In this document: positions 33,387-43,246 of the stretch, one piece after another
Layout of the letters: the number at the start of each line of letters is the position of its first letter
Position numbering within the stretch: the first letter of the stretch is position 1
Assembly (NCBI GenBank): GCA_017615595.1
Contig: JAFZZT010000028.1
Coordinates: forward strand, 34,663 to 98,662
Reading direction: 5' to 3'
Source: Bacteroidales bacterium
GTDB taxonomy: Bacteria; Bacteroidota; Bacteroidia; Bacteroidales; WCHB1-69
DNA: 64,000 nt
Program-made: the position numbers and the translations under genes
The notes under the pieces: generated by a model
What the model saw: only the letters and a program-made list of their open reading frames with translations
Database searches by the model: none
Told to the model about the DNA's origin: nothing

Positions 33387-36308
33387 ATGAGAAAAAAAAG
33401 TAAGATATTGTGGCTGGTGGTATGGATGCTAAGCTTGAGTTCTCAGGCTCAGGCCATAGGAGATGTGATTTCCGGAAGGGATTTCTTCTATGGTGGAACA
33501 AGCGCAAAATGGTATCTTGCTTATGATTCTTGTTGTTCCGACACAGCGGTCTTTTACATTATGGGTGATACTGCTTGTTCTGGATATGTTGAAAATACTT
33601 TGCTTGGTTATCACCTCGATTTTTCTGTAATACCAGGGGTCCCAACCATACTGAAAATCCCCCATAATATAATTAGGCACAACTATTCTCCCAATCTCAT
33701 TCACTCCGAAGGGGTTTTTATTCACACAGACCACGATGTTTTTGTCTATGTTCAGTTTTTAGCCAATATTTTTAAAGATGCTGGTCCTATTGAATGGGTT
33801 CATTGTTCCTATCTGATATCACCCTTGATTCTGCAATCACCAAACTATAAAATTCCTATCTGGCCAATTTCATACAATGCCATCACCCGCTTTAATATGC
33901 AAGCAGATATGGCTTACAACCCTAACATGATATATCAAGGCGACCCTGGTATAATCTATCATATTACTGCATTGGAAGATAGTGTTCATGTTTTCTACTT
34001 TCTTCAAAGATATATGTATGGAGAAAACAATGATACCATATTGCTGTCCCACAAAGGTGAAAGCGTAGATATTCTGCTAACAGAAGCCATACAGTTTTAT
34101 TTTCATACAGACTGTAAAAGAGTGGTTGGGCAGTTTAATTATTTTGATGCCAATGTTGTGTGTACAACAAATAATACTTATGGTCTTATTGGTGATCATG
34201 AAATAAGCAATAATAATGTTGTTGGAGATTTTCCGAGCGCAAAAACAAAAAAATACCTGTCAGGTCAAAATTACCTTTGCAAGAAGCTACATAACAATCG
34301 TTTCGACAAGGGTATTGCTTTATGTGACTATTACATGAACTGTGTGAATAATGGGAACGTTGTTTTTACCCCTTGGCAGTTCAGCGGAGCATCTGCGTAT
34401 ATCTACAACGAATTTCACAACGATTACCTTGGTCAACTAAACTACCTGTTTATACAGTCAAATTCTGAAATTTTCTGGTCTCCTTGCTATGATTTTTTCA
34501 ACCCATCCAAATGTTTGTATACAGGTAATCATCTTCGCTATTGGGGCGACACAACCGTATATGTGGATGTCCCGTTTACACTTCTCAGGTTCGCTGAGCC
34601 TACCATGTTTGACTTCAATGATGGACCAATTTACAAAGTGAATAAGACCAGTAGGCCTGGATATTTACATTATGGATACATGACGGACCCCTATGGGATT
34701 TCACAGCACGCAAGTCAATCCCTTGCCTCTTTACAACCTGCCGAGCGAATGGTGCAGAAATGGGTCTATTCCACTACACGAGACAATCTAAAGCAAGGTG
34801 TTGTCGCTGTAACTGGGGAGATTTCTTTCCATCCTTGCGACTCCCTTTATGTGGACGTGCAAATCTACACCCATGAGGACGGCATCGGCAGCACCTACTT
34901 CAACGGGCAGCTTATCCCCGCCACCGCCTTCGACACCTTCCCCATGACCCATGGCGAATAGGTTGCCCAGTTCTACTTCTATAACGATGACATTCCCGAG
35001 ATTATCCGCATCGAGAACGAGCATGGATTCTCGGCCTACGTGGACGAGTTCGGCTATGATGTAGAACCTGCACCCACAGGTCATCCCGAGGTTGACGACA
35101 TCACCTACCTCTATTACTATCACAATGGTGCCTCCGGCAGTCTTAGTTCTGATGCATACCAAGACAGTTACTCCAACCTCAGCCCGCACAACAACGACAC
35201 CGTCTATCGCTGCGTCAACGACACCCTTCATCTGCGCGTGGAGCACAACCCCGACTCCGTGCCCGTGGAGTGGATATTCAACGGCGACTCCTATCCATTT
35301 TCCGAGCTATCCTTCCTCCTGCCTTCCGTCGATACCCTCACCGCACAGCTGGTGCTGCACTACGACAACTGCCCCGACACATCAACCACCTTCATCGTCG
35401 TGGTGCCACCGCCCATGTTCGAGGTGTGCCACGACACCACCCTCTGCCACGGGGCGCAACTCTCCGTGCAGCAGCCCAATGTGATCTCCTACCTCTGGAA
35501 CGACGGCTCCTCCGGACCCGCCCTCACCGTCGATAGCGCGGGCACCTACTCCGTCACCGTCACCAACCTCGGATGCAGGGCCGAGAGCGACCTCTTCACC
35601 GTGGGCGTCTATCCCCAGTCGTCCGTGGAGTTCGGCAACGACAGCATCCTCTGCGAACTGGCCACCCTGCTGCTGGACGCCACCCAGCCGCACCCCGCCC
35701 AGTACGTGTGGCAGGACCAGAGCACCAACACCACCTACACCGTCTTTGAGGACGGCCAGTACTGGGTCGTCATTACCGACCACTGCCTCGGCGCCTCCGA
35801 CACCATCGCCATAGGATACCTCATGGACTTCACCGTCGATCTCGGTCCCGACACGACCCTCTGCGAGGGCAGGACCTTGGTGCTGTCGGCAGGTGCGCCC
35901 TTCTGCGACTACGAGTGGCAGGACGGCAGCACGCAGTCCACCTACACGGTAAGATACCCGGGAACCTACAGCGTCACCGCCAGCAACCAGTGCTTCGAGC
36001 ACGGCGACGACATCACGGTGGAGTACGAGCCCTGCGACCAGGAGCTCTGGATGCCCAACAGCTTCACCCCCAACGGCGACGGTCTCAACGACCTCTTCCT
36101 GCCGGTGTTTGCCTACCCCGACGAGGTGGAGAGCTTCGAGATGACCATCTACGACCGCTGGGGCATGGTGCAGTTCATGACGCGCGACAAGGACCAGGGC
36201 TGGGACGCCGCGGGCGTGCCCGACGGGGTCTATGTCGTGCTCGTCCGCTACAAGAGCCGCGGACACGAGCCGAGGGACGTGACGGGGAGCGTGGCGGTGG
36301 TGAGATGA
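33387..36308 (+). pseudogene. Chimeric T9SS type B surface protein gene interrupted by an in-frame TAG
   Basis: One continuous frame of 973 residues broken only by TAG at 34959-34961. The N-terminal part (33387-34961, 524 residues) has a signal peptide (MRKKSKILWLVVWMLSLSSQ) and an IgGFc-binding-like domain (GRDFFYGG, HSEGVFIHTDHDVFVYVQF). After the TAG the frame continues (VAQFYFYNDDIPEIIRIE) into three PKD/Ig-like repeats (LGPDTTLCEG ... YEWQDGSTQSTYTV) and a CHU_C type B sorting domain (MPNSFTPNGDGLNDLFLPVF ... GVYVVLVRY). DNA upstream of about 34840 is strongly AT-rich, and downstream strongly GC-rich, inside the same gene. Without suppression the product loses its export tail. A replaced N-terminus and a recent nonsense mutation fit; a sequencing error at the TAG is possible. 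Confidence 0.8.
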
Positions 36309-36488
36309 GAGTTAAGAATTAAAAGTTAAGAGTTAAGAGTTGTGTTATGGCAAAGCACCTCCCGTAATTTCTTAGTTTCTTAACTTCTTAGTTTCTTAGT
36401 TTTTCATCGGGTTCATGGCTCCATAGGGTACGGCGAGAACGAGTCCCCAACAGCCATTCATCATTTCAACAATTTTACTATATTTGCC
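36309..36488. repeat. Direct repeat R2 downstream of the chimeric T9SS gene
   Basis: Begins right after the stop codon and repeats R1 in the same orientation, including heptamers, both core segments and a terminal TAnnTTTG element. Contains CTTAGTTTCTTAACTTCTT at 36371-36389, the same 19-mer found beside the four-helix-bundle gene. Confidence 0.9.
36479..36486 (+). promoter_or_regulatory. -7 promoter element for the cyclophilin-pheS unit
   Basis: TATATTTG matches TAnnTTTG, about 80 nt upstream of the cyclophilin start, at the end of R2. Confidence 0.6.
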
Positions 36489-36565
36489 GTTTCAAATTCC
36501 AAATTGGCTTTTTAGGTCATTTTGGCTTTTGTGTTTATTATTAACTATTTGAAAAATAGATGATT

Positions 36566-37276
36566 ATGAGAAAAATCACGCTTATCTTAGGATTTGCCAT
36601 TTTGCTTTGCGGATGCTCCTCCCAGAAGAAAGTAGAGGGAGAGAAGACGCAGGAACCTGTGGAGCAGAAAACCAAAGAGAATAAATCTGACAATATGACA
36701 AAGATACTCATCAAGACATCCTTAGGGGATATTACCATTGGTCTTTCCAACGAGACGCCCCAGCATCGCGACAACTTCATCAAGTTGGTAAAGGAGCATT
36801 ACTATGACGGTGTGTTGTTCCATCGCATCATCCAAGGTTTTATGATTCAGACGGGCGATCCGGATTCCAAGACTGCGAAGCCGGGTCAGCGTTTGGGCAT
36901 GGGAGGTCCGGATTATCGCATTCCGGCCGAGTTCGTGCCGTCGTTGTACCACAAGCGTGGCGCCGTGGCCGCTGCCCGCGACAACAACCCGCAGAAAGCC
37001 TCTTCCGGCTCCCAGTTCTATATCGTGGATGGCAAGACTTTCGACAACGACTATCTGACGATGATAGAGCAGCGTATGGGAAAGACCTTCACCCCGCAGC
37101 AGCGCACCGACTACACGACCGTTGGTGGTGCGCCGTTCCTGGATGGCGACTACACCGTTTTCGGCATGGTTCTTTCTGGCATGGAGGTGGTGGACAAGAT
37201 TGCCGCCCAGGCCAAGGATGCCAATGACAGACCTTTGGAGGATATCAAGATTATCAGTGCTACCATTCTTGAATAA
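36566..37276 (+). CDS. Cyclophilin-type peptidyl-prolyl isomerase lipoprotein
   Basis: 236 residues from ATG at 36566 (another ATG two codons upstream). Lipoprotein signal with lipobox LLCGC, then a Lys/Glu-rich linker, then a compact bacterial cyclophilin domain: FHRIIQGFMIQTGDP (active-site Arg), GAVAAARDNNPQKASSGSQF, and the terminal GDYTVFGMVLSGMEVVDKI. An insertion (TMIEQRMGKTFTPQQRTD) sits before the last strands, as in many Bacteroidota homologues. It is expected to assist folding of envelope proteins. pheS starts 6 bp after its stop. Confidence 0.92.
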   Translation: MRKITLILGFAILLCGCSSQKKVEGEKTQEPVEQKTKENKSDNMTKILIKTSLGDITIGLSNETPQHRDNFIKLVKEHYYDGVLFHRIIQGFMIQTGDPDSKTAKPGQRLGMGGPDYRIPAEFVPSLYHKRGAVAAARDNNPQKASSGSQFYIVDGKTFDNDYLTMIEQRMGKTFTPQQRTDYTTVGGAPFLDGDYTVFGMVLSGMEVVDKIAAQAKDANDRPLEDIKIISATILE

Positions 37277-37282
37277 AGCTAT

Positions 37283-38305
37283 ATGAAGAGTTTTGAAGAA
37301 TTAAGAAAAGAGATTGAAAAATTCCAAATCGAGAATGCGGAGGCGTTGGAAGCCTTCCGTCTTCAATTTTTGAGCAAAAAGAGTGACATTCAGTCCATGT
37401 TCAACGAGATCCGCAACATCCCGGCGGAAGAGCGCAAGCAATTCGGTCAGATGATCAATGAGATCAAGGATTTCGCCAACAAGCGTTATGCAGAGTTTAA
37501 GTCTTCATACGATGATAAGGCTGGTTCTCAGTCTGCTGTGGCGGACATCACCCGTCCCGATACCAACGTGAGTGTAGGAGCCATGCACCCTATTTCCATC
37601 ATGATGGACCAGGTGCGCCGCATCTTCGAAGACATTGGCTTCTCCACCGTCACGGGTCCCGACATCGAGGACGACTGGCATGTGTTTACCGCTTTGAACT
37701 TTGCGGAGGAGCATCCGGCGCGCGACATGCAGGACACCTTCTTCATAGAGCTGCATCCTGACATCTTGTTGCGCACGCACACCTCTTCGTTGCAGGTCCG
37801 CACCATGGAGGCCCAGAAGCCCCCTATCCGTGTCATCTGTCCGGGTCGTGTGTTCCGTAACGAGGCCATCACCTCCCGCGCCCACTGTATCTTCCACCAG
37901 GTGGAGGGTCTTTACATCGCGGAGAATGTCTCTTTTGCCGATATGAAACAGACGCTGCTCTATTTCTCCCAGCGTATGTTCGGTCCAGACGTGCAGATAC
38001 GTCTTCGTCCCTCCTATTTCCCCTTCACCGAACCGTCTGCCGAGATGGACATCTCCTGCTACATCTGTGGCGGCGAGGGCTGCAACCTCTGCAAACACAC
38101 AGGCTGGGTGGAAATCCTCGGCTGCGGCATGGTAGATCCCAACGTCCTCGAAAACTGCGGCATCGACAGCAAGAAATATTCCGGCTTCGCCTTCGGTCTT
38201 GGCATCGAGCGTATGACCATGCTGAAATACAAGACCAACGACATCCGTCTCTATTTTGAAAACGATGTCAGATTCTTGGAGCAGTTCAAGGCCGCTACAC
38301 GGTAG
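37283..38305 (+). CDS. pheS: Phenylalanine-tRNA ligase alpha subunit
   Basis: 340 residues, standard length. N-terminal coiled coil binding tRNA, then the class II catalytic core: HPISIMMDQVRRIFEDIGF (motif 1), GRVFRNEAITSRAHCIFHQ (motif 2) and GFAFGLGIERMTMLKY (motif 3). It charges tRNA-Phe together with PheT, which is not in the window. Likely co-transcribed with the cyclophilin gene upstream. Confidence 0.97.
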   Translation: MKSFEELRKEIEKFQIENAEALEAFRLQFLSKKSDIQSMFNEIRNIPAEERKQFGQMINEIKDFANKRYAEFKSSYDDKAGSQSAVADITRPDTNVSVGAMHPISIMMDQVRRIFEDIGFSTVTGPDIEDDWHVFTALNFAEEHPARDMQDTFFIELHPDILLRTHTSSLQVRTMEAQKPPIRVICPGRVFRNEAITSRAHCIFHQVEGLYIAENVSFADMKQTLLYFSQRMFGPDVQIRLRPSYFPFTEPSAEMDISCYICGGEGCNLCKHTGWVEILGCGMVDPNVLENCGIDSKKYSGFAFGLGIERMTMLKYKTNDIRLYFENDVRFLEQFKAATR

Positions 38306-38350
38306 GACCTTGGCGTTAACATCGAAAAAATAATCTTTAAAACAACAATA

Positions 38351-41300
38351 ATGACAAAAACACAAAAAAGAATCAACACCATTATCGGTTTGGTTATCGG
38401 TATAGTGGCTTCTGCCGTTTACATCATGACGGCCGAACCCACTGTCTCTTGGTGGGATTGTGGTGAGTATATTGCCACCACCTCCAAACTCTTAGTAGGT
38501 CACCCCCCTGGAGCGCCTACCTTCCAGATTTTTGGCCGCATCGCCACGCTGTTTGCGGGTGGTGATGTCACCAAGATGGCGTACTGTGTCAACTGCATGT
38601 CTGCAGTGTGCAGCGGTCTGACCATCATGTTCCTCTACTTCACGATTGTGCGTTTGGCGCGCAAGTTGTTTGCCAAGAACGGGGAGCTCACCACGCCGCG
38701 CTATGTCGCCATCATCGGTGCCGCCATCGTGGGTGCCTTTGCCTACACCTTCTCCGATACTTTCTGGTTTTCCGCAGTCGAAGGTGAGGTCTATGCCATG
38801 TCGTCCTTCTTCACGGCGCTCGTGTTCTGGTGCATCCTGAAATGGGACGAGGAATACGACAACCCCAAGTCCGATGTCAACCCCAACCGCTGGATTGTGT
38901 TGATAGCCTATTTGGTAGGTCTTTCCATCGGTGTGCACTTGCTCAACTTGCTGACGTTGCCGGCCATCGTGCTCATCGTTTACTACAAACTCTCCAAAGA
39001 GGCTACCGGCATGGGCGCAGTGTTGTCCATGGCCATTATCTCCGTGGCGTTCTCTTTCTTCTGCTCGCCCATGTGGATGCTTCTCATCTGGTTGTTTGTC
39101 TCCGTTCCGTTGTTTGTGTTATGCGCCAAGAAAGGCACTCTGAAGAGCAAGGCAGAGTGGGGTGTTTTCGGATCCCTCTGCTTGTCTGTGGTCCTGCTGG
39201 GACTCATTCTCTACGGCGTTATCCCGCAGATTGTCAACCTGGCCGGTAAATTTGACTTGCTCTTTGTCAACGGCCTGCACCTGCCCTTCAACTCGGGAAC
39301 CATCTTCTTCTTCCTGTTGCTCATAGCCCTCATTGGTTGGGGTATCTATGCAGGTTATAAGAAGAAAAAACCCATCTTGTTGACCGGCACCTTCTGTTTT
39401 CTGATGCTGTTGATTGGTTACTCCACCTTCTTCACCTTGGTGATCCGTTCCAATGCCAACCCGACCATTGACGAAAACAATCCGGAAGACGCGGTGGCGT
39501 TGCTGGCTTATCTCAACCGTGAGCAGTATGGCTCCAACCCGGTATTATATGGCCAAAGCTATAATACCCGTGTTGTCGGCTCCAAAGACGGCAAGCCTTT
39601 CTATGTGAAGGATAAAGAGAAAAAACAATATGTTGTCTCCAATGACCGGAAAGAAGAGCTGCCCAAATACGATCCGGCAGGATGTATGTTGTTCCCCAGA
39701 ATGTGGGCTGCCGACAAGAGCGCCAATTATATGGATTGGCTCAATTCGCATTATAATAGCAACAATGCTTCCGACAAGGAGAACCGCCGGGCCATGGCGC
39801 GTGGCGACCTGCCCACTTGGCAACGCAACATCAAGTTCATGCAGACCTATCAGTTCGGCTATATGTATTGGCGCTACTTTATGTGGAACTTTGCCGGCCG
39901 TCAAAATGATATCCAAGGTCGTGGCGACTATATGAACGGCAACTGGATCTCTGGCATCCCTGCCATTGACAACTCGATGGTGGGCAGTCAGAAAGACCTG
40001 CCCAAGGCCATGCAGCGCCCGGGACACAACACCTACTACCTGTTGCCTTTGCTGTTGGGTATCATCGGCATCATCTATCAGGTGCGCAGAGATACGCCCA
40101 ACGCTTTCGTGGTGTTCATGCTCTTCATCATGACGGGTCTGGCCATTGCTTTCTATCTGAACATGTACAACTTCCAGCCTCGTGAGCGTGACTATGCCTT
40201 TGCCGCCTCCTTCTATGCCTTCGCTATCTGGATTGGCTTTGGTGTGCTGGGCATCTATTCCCTCTTTGAGAAGATCAAGAACAAAGGTGTGCAGGTGGGT
40301 GGTGCCGTGCTGGCTACCGTGCTCTGTTTCGCGCTGGTGCCGTGCGTCATGGCTAAGCAGAACTGGAACGATCATGACCGTTCCGACCGCTATACAGCCC
40401 TGGCCATCGCCAAGAACTACCTCGACTCGTGCGCACCCAACGCCATATTGTTCACCCTCGGCGATAACGACACCTTCCCCTTGTGGTATGCCCAGGAAGT
40501 AGAGGGTTATCGTACAGATGTGCGCGTCTGCAACCTCTCCCTGCTCAGCACCAGCTGGTATGTGGACCAGATGAAACGCAAAGCCTACCAGTCTGATCCG
40601 CTTCCTATCTCCATGACTTGGGATCAGTATAAAGACGGAACCCGCGACATCATGTACCTGGAGCCTGCCAATAACCAATATCTTGATTTGAAGACGTTGG
40701 TGGACTATATCAAATCACCAGAGTTTGACCATCAGAAGGCGCTCTTGCTGCTCTCTGCCAATAAGGGTTATCGTTCCAATGGTAAACCCGTGCCCGCCAG
40801 CTTCTCCTTGAAGGTTGATAAGGAGAAAGTCCTTGCTAACGGCACTGTGGCCAAGGAGGATGCAGACAGAATCGTGGATCGTTTGGAATGGAATATGAAG
40901 ACTACGGGCGTGAACACATACGCCAAGGCCTACATCATCATGATGGACATCTTGGCTAACAACAACTGGGAGCGTCCTATCTACTATGCTTCCACCACTG
41001 GCAGCGAAGCTTATCTGGGCTTGGAGGATTATTTCCAGCTGGAGGGCTTTGCCTATCGTCTGGTGCCGTACAAGAACGACTCCCCGAACCGCTCTCGATA
41101 TGAAGTCGGCAGCATCAAATCCGACATTCTCTACAAAAACTTGATGGAGAACTTCAACAATCACGCCAGAGTGGATGTGGTGAACAATCCGGCCCCGTCT
41201 GTCATCTTGCCATCTACCTATCTGTGGGGTGGCCTGAACGATCCTGCCGTGTATCAAAGCGAGGACAACACCCGTCTTGTGCCGCTCATCCGCTCCCTCT

Positions 41301-41989
41301 ACAGCCGGCTGGCCCAAAAGTTGGCCTCCGAGGGTGATGAAGATCGGGCATTGGCCGTTTTGGACAAAGGCAACGAGCTGCTTCCCAACGACATCTATCC
41401 TTATGTCTCCGTTATGTCCTACCAGTATGGTTACACCCAGCGTTGCATTTTCTATCTTGAAGATTATTTCAACCTGAATACGCCCAAGGCAACGAAACAA
41501 GGTGTGAAGATGGCCAACTCTATGCTTGATGGCTTTGTGGAGCTGTTCAACTGGTATAACAATGCTGATGAGAAAACGCTGAATTTCCATGCGGATGACA
41601 TCACCTACGATTGGATTTTCTGCGGTGCTTTCCTGAACACGGTCAATGGAAAGGATCAGGCGTTGAATGCCCGTTTCAAGGAGCTGAAGATCGACAATGT
41701 GGTTGATTTTACCTGCAAACAATACCAAGCCAAGATCAGAAATGTGATGGCCAACAATTTGGAGGATCAGCGTACCATCGGTGATGTCTTCCAAGGTCTC
41801 CAGCAGATGCTGACCATTGCCCAGCTGACAGGTAATAGCAACGCTATTGCTAAGATCACGCAGTTTGCGGATGGTCAGATCAACTTGATCAATCAGTTAT
41901 CCCCGCAGTTTGGCACCTACCTGAAGGAGTTCTTGTATGGCAAAACGGTCTCCGATTCTGGTGAGGAAGAATCTGCCGACGCTGCCTAG
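38351..41989 (+). CDS. DUF2723 (GT117-like) multi-pass membrane protein
   Basis: 1212 residues. The N-terminal DUF2723 signature is VSWWDCGEYIATTSKLLVGHPPGAP, placed after the first membrane helix; Asp/Glu there correspond to the catalytic acidic pair of GT-C glycosyltransferases. Around 12-13 membrane helices span roughly residues 10-690, including a central loop NFQPRERDYAF. A C-terminal soluble ~500 residues carries helical, TPR-like segments. The family is classed with protein O-mannosyltransferase-like GT-C enzymes; the acceptor in Bacteroidota is unsettled. It has 45 bp to pheS upstream and 25 bp to elbB downstream. Confidence 0.88.
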   Translation: MTKTQKRINTIIGLVIGIVASAVYIMTAEPTVSWWDCGEYIATTSKLLVGHPPGAPTFQIFGRIATLFAGGDVTKMAYCVNCMSAVCSGLTIMFLYFTIVRLARKLFAKNGELTTPRYVAIIGAAIVGAFAYTFSDTFWFSAVEGEVYAMSSFFTALVFWCILKWDEEYDNPKSDVNPNRWIVLIAYLVGLSIGVHLLNLLTLPAIVLIVYYKLSKEATGMGAVLSMAIISVAFSFFCSPMWMLLIWLFVSVPLFVLCAKKGTLKSKAEWGVFGSLCLSVVLLGLILYGVIPQIVNLAGKFDLLFVNGLHLPFNSGTIFFFLLLIALIGWGIYAGYKKKKPILLTGTFCFLMLLIGYSTFFTLVIRSNANPTIDENNPEDAVALLAYLNREQYGSNPVLYGQSYNTRVVGSKDGKPFYVKDKEKKQYVVSNDRKEELPKYDPAGCMLFPRMWAADKSANYMDWLNSHYNSNNASDKENRRAMARGDLPTWQRNIKFMQTYQFGYMYWRYFMWNFAGRQNDIQGRGDYMNGNWISGIPAIDNSMVGSQKDLPKAMQRPGHNTYYLLPLLLGIIGIIYQVRRDTPNAFVVFMLFIMTGLAIAFYLNMYNFQPRERDYAFAASFYAFAIWIGFGVLGIYSLFEKIKNKGVQVGGAVLATVLCFALVPCVMAKQNWNDHDRSDRYTALAIAKNYLDSCAPNAILFTLGDNDTFPLWYAQEVEGYRTDVRVCNLSLLSTSWYVDQMKRKAYQSDPLPISMTWDQYKDGTRDIMYLEPANNQYLDLKTLVDYIKSPEFDHQKALLLLSANKGYRSNGKPVPASFSLKVDKEKVLANGTVAKEDADRIVDRLEWNMKTTGVNTYAKAYIIMMDILANNNWERPIYYASTTGSEAYLGLEDYFQLEGFAYRLVPYKNDSPNRSRYEVGSIKSDILYKNLMENFNNHARVDVVNNPAPSVILPSTYLWGGLNDPAVYQSEDNTRLVPLIRSLYSRLAQKLASEGDEDRALAVLDKGNELLPNDIYPYVSVMSYQYGYTQRCIFYLEDYFNLNTPKATKQGVKMANSMLDGFVELFNWYNNADEKTLNFHADDITYDWIFCGAFLNTVNGKDQALNARFKELKIDNVVDFTCKQYQAKIRNVMANNLEDQRTIGDVFQGLQQMLTIAQLTGNSNAIAKITQFADGQINLINQLSPQFGTYLKEFLYGKTVSDSGEEESADAA

Positions 41990-42014
41990 TTTATCATGTT
42001 AAAAAAGTAAATCT

Positions 42015-42662
42015 ATGAAAAAATTTGCTGTAATATTATGTGGCTGCGGCACGTTGGATGGCAGTGAGATTCACGAATCGGTGATGACGCTGTTGGCTAT
42101 CGACCGCAACGGGGGCAGTTATGACATCTTTGCTCCGAATGACAACCAGTATCATGTCATCAACCACGTCACCAAGGCTCCCATGGAGGAGACGCGCAAC
42201 ATGTTGGTGGAGGCGGCGCGCATCGCGCGTGGCAACATCCGCCCGTTGGAAGCCTGTCGCGTGGAGGACTATGACGCGCTGGTGTTCCCCGGTGGCAATG
42301 GCTCTGCCAAGAATCTTTTCACCTACGCCCTGCAAGGCCCTGCCTGCTCGGTGCGCGAGGATGTGGCGGACTTGATCCGCGCTTTCCACGCTGCTGGCAA
42401 GCCTGTGGGCGCGCTCTGCATTGCCCCGGTGATGCTGGCCAAGGTGCTGGAAGACATCACCGTCACCATCGGCCAGGACCCGACCACCAGCGAGCATGTG
42501 GCACTGATGGGCGCACGTCACGAGAAGACAGAACAGGGTGGCGTGACTGTCGATGAGCAGAACCTCATCTTCACCACCCCGTGCTATATGCTGCCTGCCC
42601 GTATCTCTGACATTGCCGACTGCGCCGACAACCTCGTGAAGGCGATGATGCGCTATCTGTAA
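42015..42662 (+). CDS. elbB: ElbB-type glyoxalase (DJ-1/PfpI superfamily)
   Basis: 215 residues. N-terminus KKFAVILCGCGTLDGSEIHESV is the ElbB hallmark. The DJ-1-type nucleophile elbow holds Cys135 in VGALCIAPVM, with Glu17 in DGSEIHE as likely partner. ElbB in E. coli has weak glyoxalase activity and was found through isoprenoid production; the physiological role is unclear. Its TAA overlaps the aroK ATG (TAATG), so the two are translationally coupled. Confidence 0.92.
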   Translation: MKKFAVILCGCGTLDGSEIHESVMTLLAIDRNGGSYDIFAPNDNQYHVINHVTKAPMEETRNMLVEAARIARGNIRPLEACRVEDYDALVFPGGNGSAKNLFTYALQGPACSVREDVADLIRAFHAAGKPVGALCIAPVMLAKVLEDITVTIGQDPTTSEHVALMGARHEKTEQGGVTVDEQNLIFTTPCYMLPARISDIADCADNLVKAMMRYL

Positions 42663-43180
42663 TGGAAACCAATATCGTGCTTGTCGGCTTCTCCGGGGCC
42701 GGCAAGTCCACATTAGGTAAACTTACAGCTCCTCTGCTCGGGCTCCGCTTCGTGGACCTGGACTATTACATTGAGCAGAAACTGCAATATAAAGTTCCCC
42801 AGCTCTTTTCGCAGTTCGGGGAACTTGTTTTTCGGAAAAGCGAATATGAGGCACTGCAGGAGCTGCTCGATGACGAGGGCCAGCTGATTGCGGTGGGCGG
42901 CGGCGCCCCCTGCTATGCCCAAGCCATGGAGCTCATCCTGGAGCAGAGTTTTTCCGTCTATGTCAAATTGTCCGAAGCGGCACTGGTGGAACGATTGGCC
43001 AACAGCCGGAAACCTCGTCCGCTGACCAAGGATCTTACCCACGAAGAGCTGGAAGCCTATGTGCGGGAAACGTTGAAAAAGCGCGCTCCCTTTTATGAAC
43101 GAGCGCACCTGGTCGTGTCGGGAGAAGGGATAACCCCTGAAATCCTGGCAGAGACCATCAGGTCGGAATGGCAGAAATGA
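42662..43180 (+). CDS. aroK: Shikimate kinase
   Basis: 172 residues. Walker A GFSGAGKST (9-17), shikimate-binding DLD and FRKSE segments, Walker B-like GGGAPCY, and LID region with NSRKPRPL. It phosphorylates shikimate at O3 in the chorismate pathway. Starts within the elbB stop codon. Its end faces the convergent aminotransferase; the hairpin at 43196-43224 separates them. Confidence 0.94.
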   Translation: METNIVLVGFSGAGKSTLGKLTAPLLGLRFVDLDYYIEQKLQYKVPQLFSQFGELVFRKSEYEALQELLDDEGQLIAVGGGAPCYAQAMELILEQSFSVYVKLSEAALVERLANSRKPRPLTKDLTHEELEAYVRETLKKRAPFYERAHLVVSGEGITPEILAETIRSEWQK

Positions 43181-43195
43181 TCGACATTCATGGAT

Positions 43196-43224
43196 AAAAA
43201 AAGGGACGTTCAACCGAACGTCCC
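43196..43224 (-). terminator. Terminator of the aspartate aminotransferase gene
   Basis: A 9-bp perfect stem GGGACGTTC / GAACGTCCC with loop AACC and, on the minus strand, seven Ts after the stem (43196-43202). It may also slow transcription from aroK on the plus strand. Confidence 0.8.
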
Positions 43225-43246
43225 ATACATTTATATATATGTAGCA

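Noticed and set aside
34959-34961. Genome-wide TAG reassignment to explain the in-frame TAG
   Set aside because: TAG is used as the normal stop elsewhere in the window, for example at the end of the GH3 gene (33106-33108) and the toxin gene (27607-27609).
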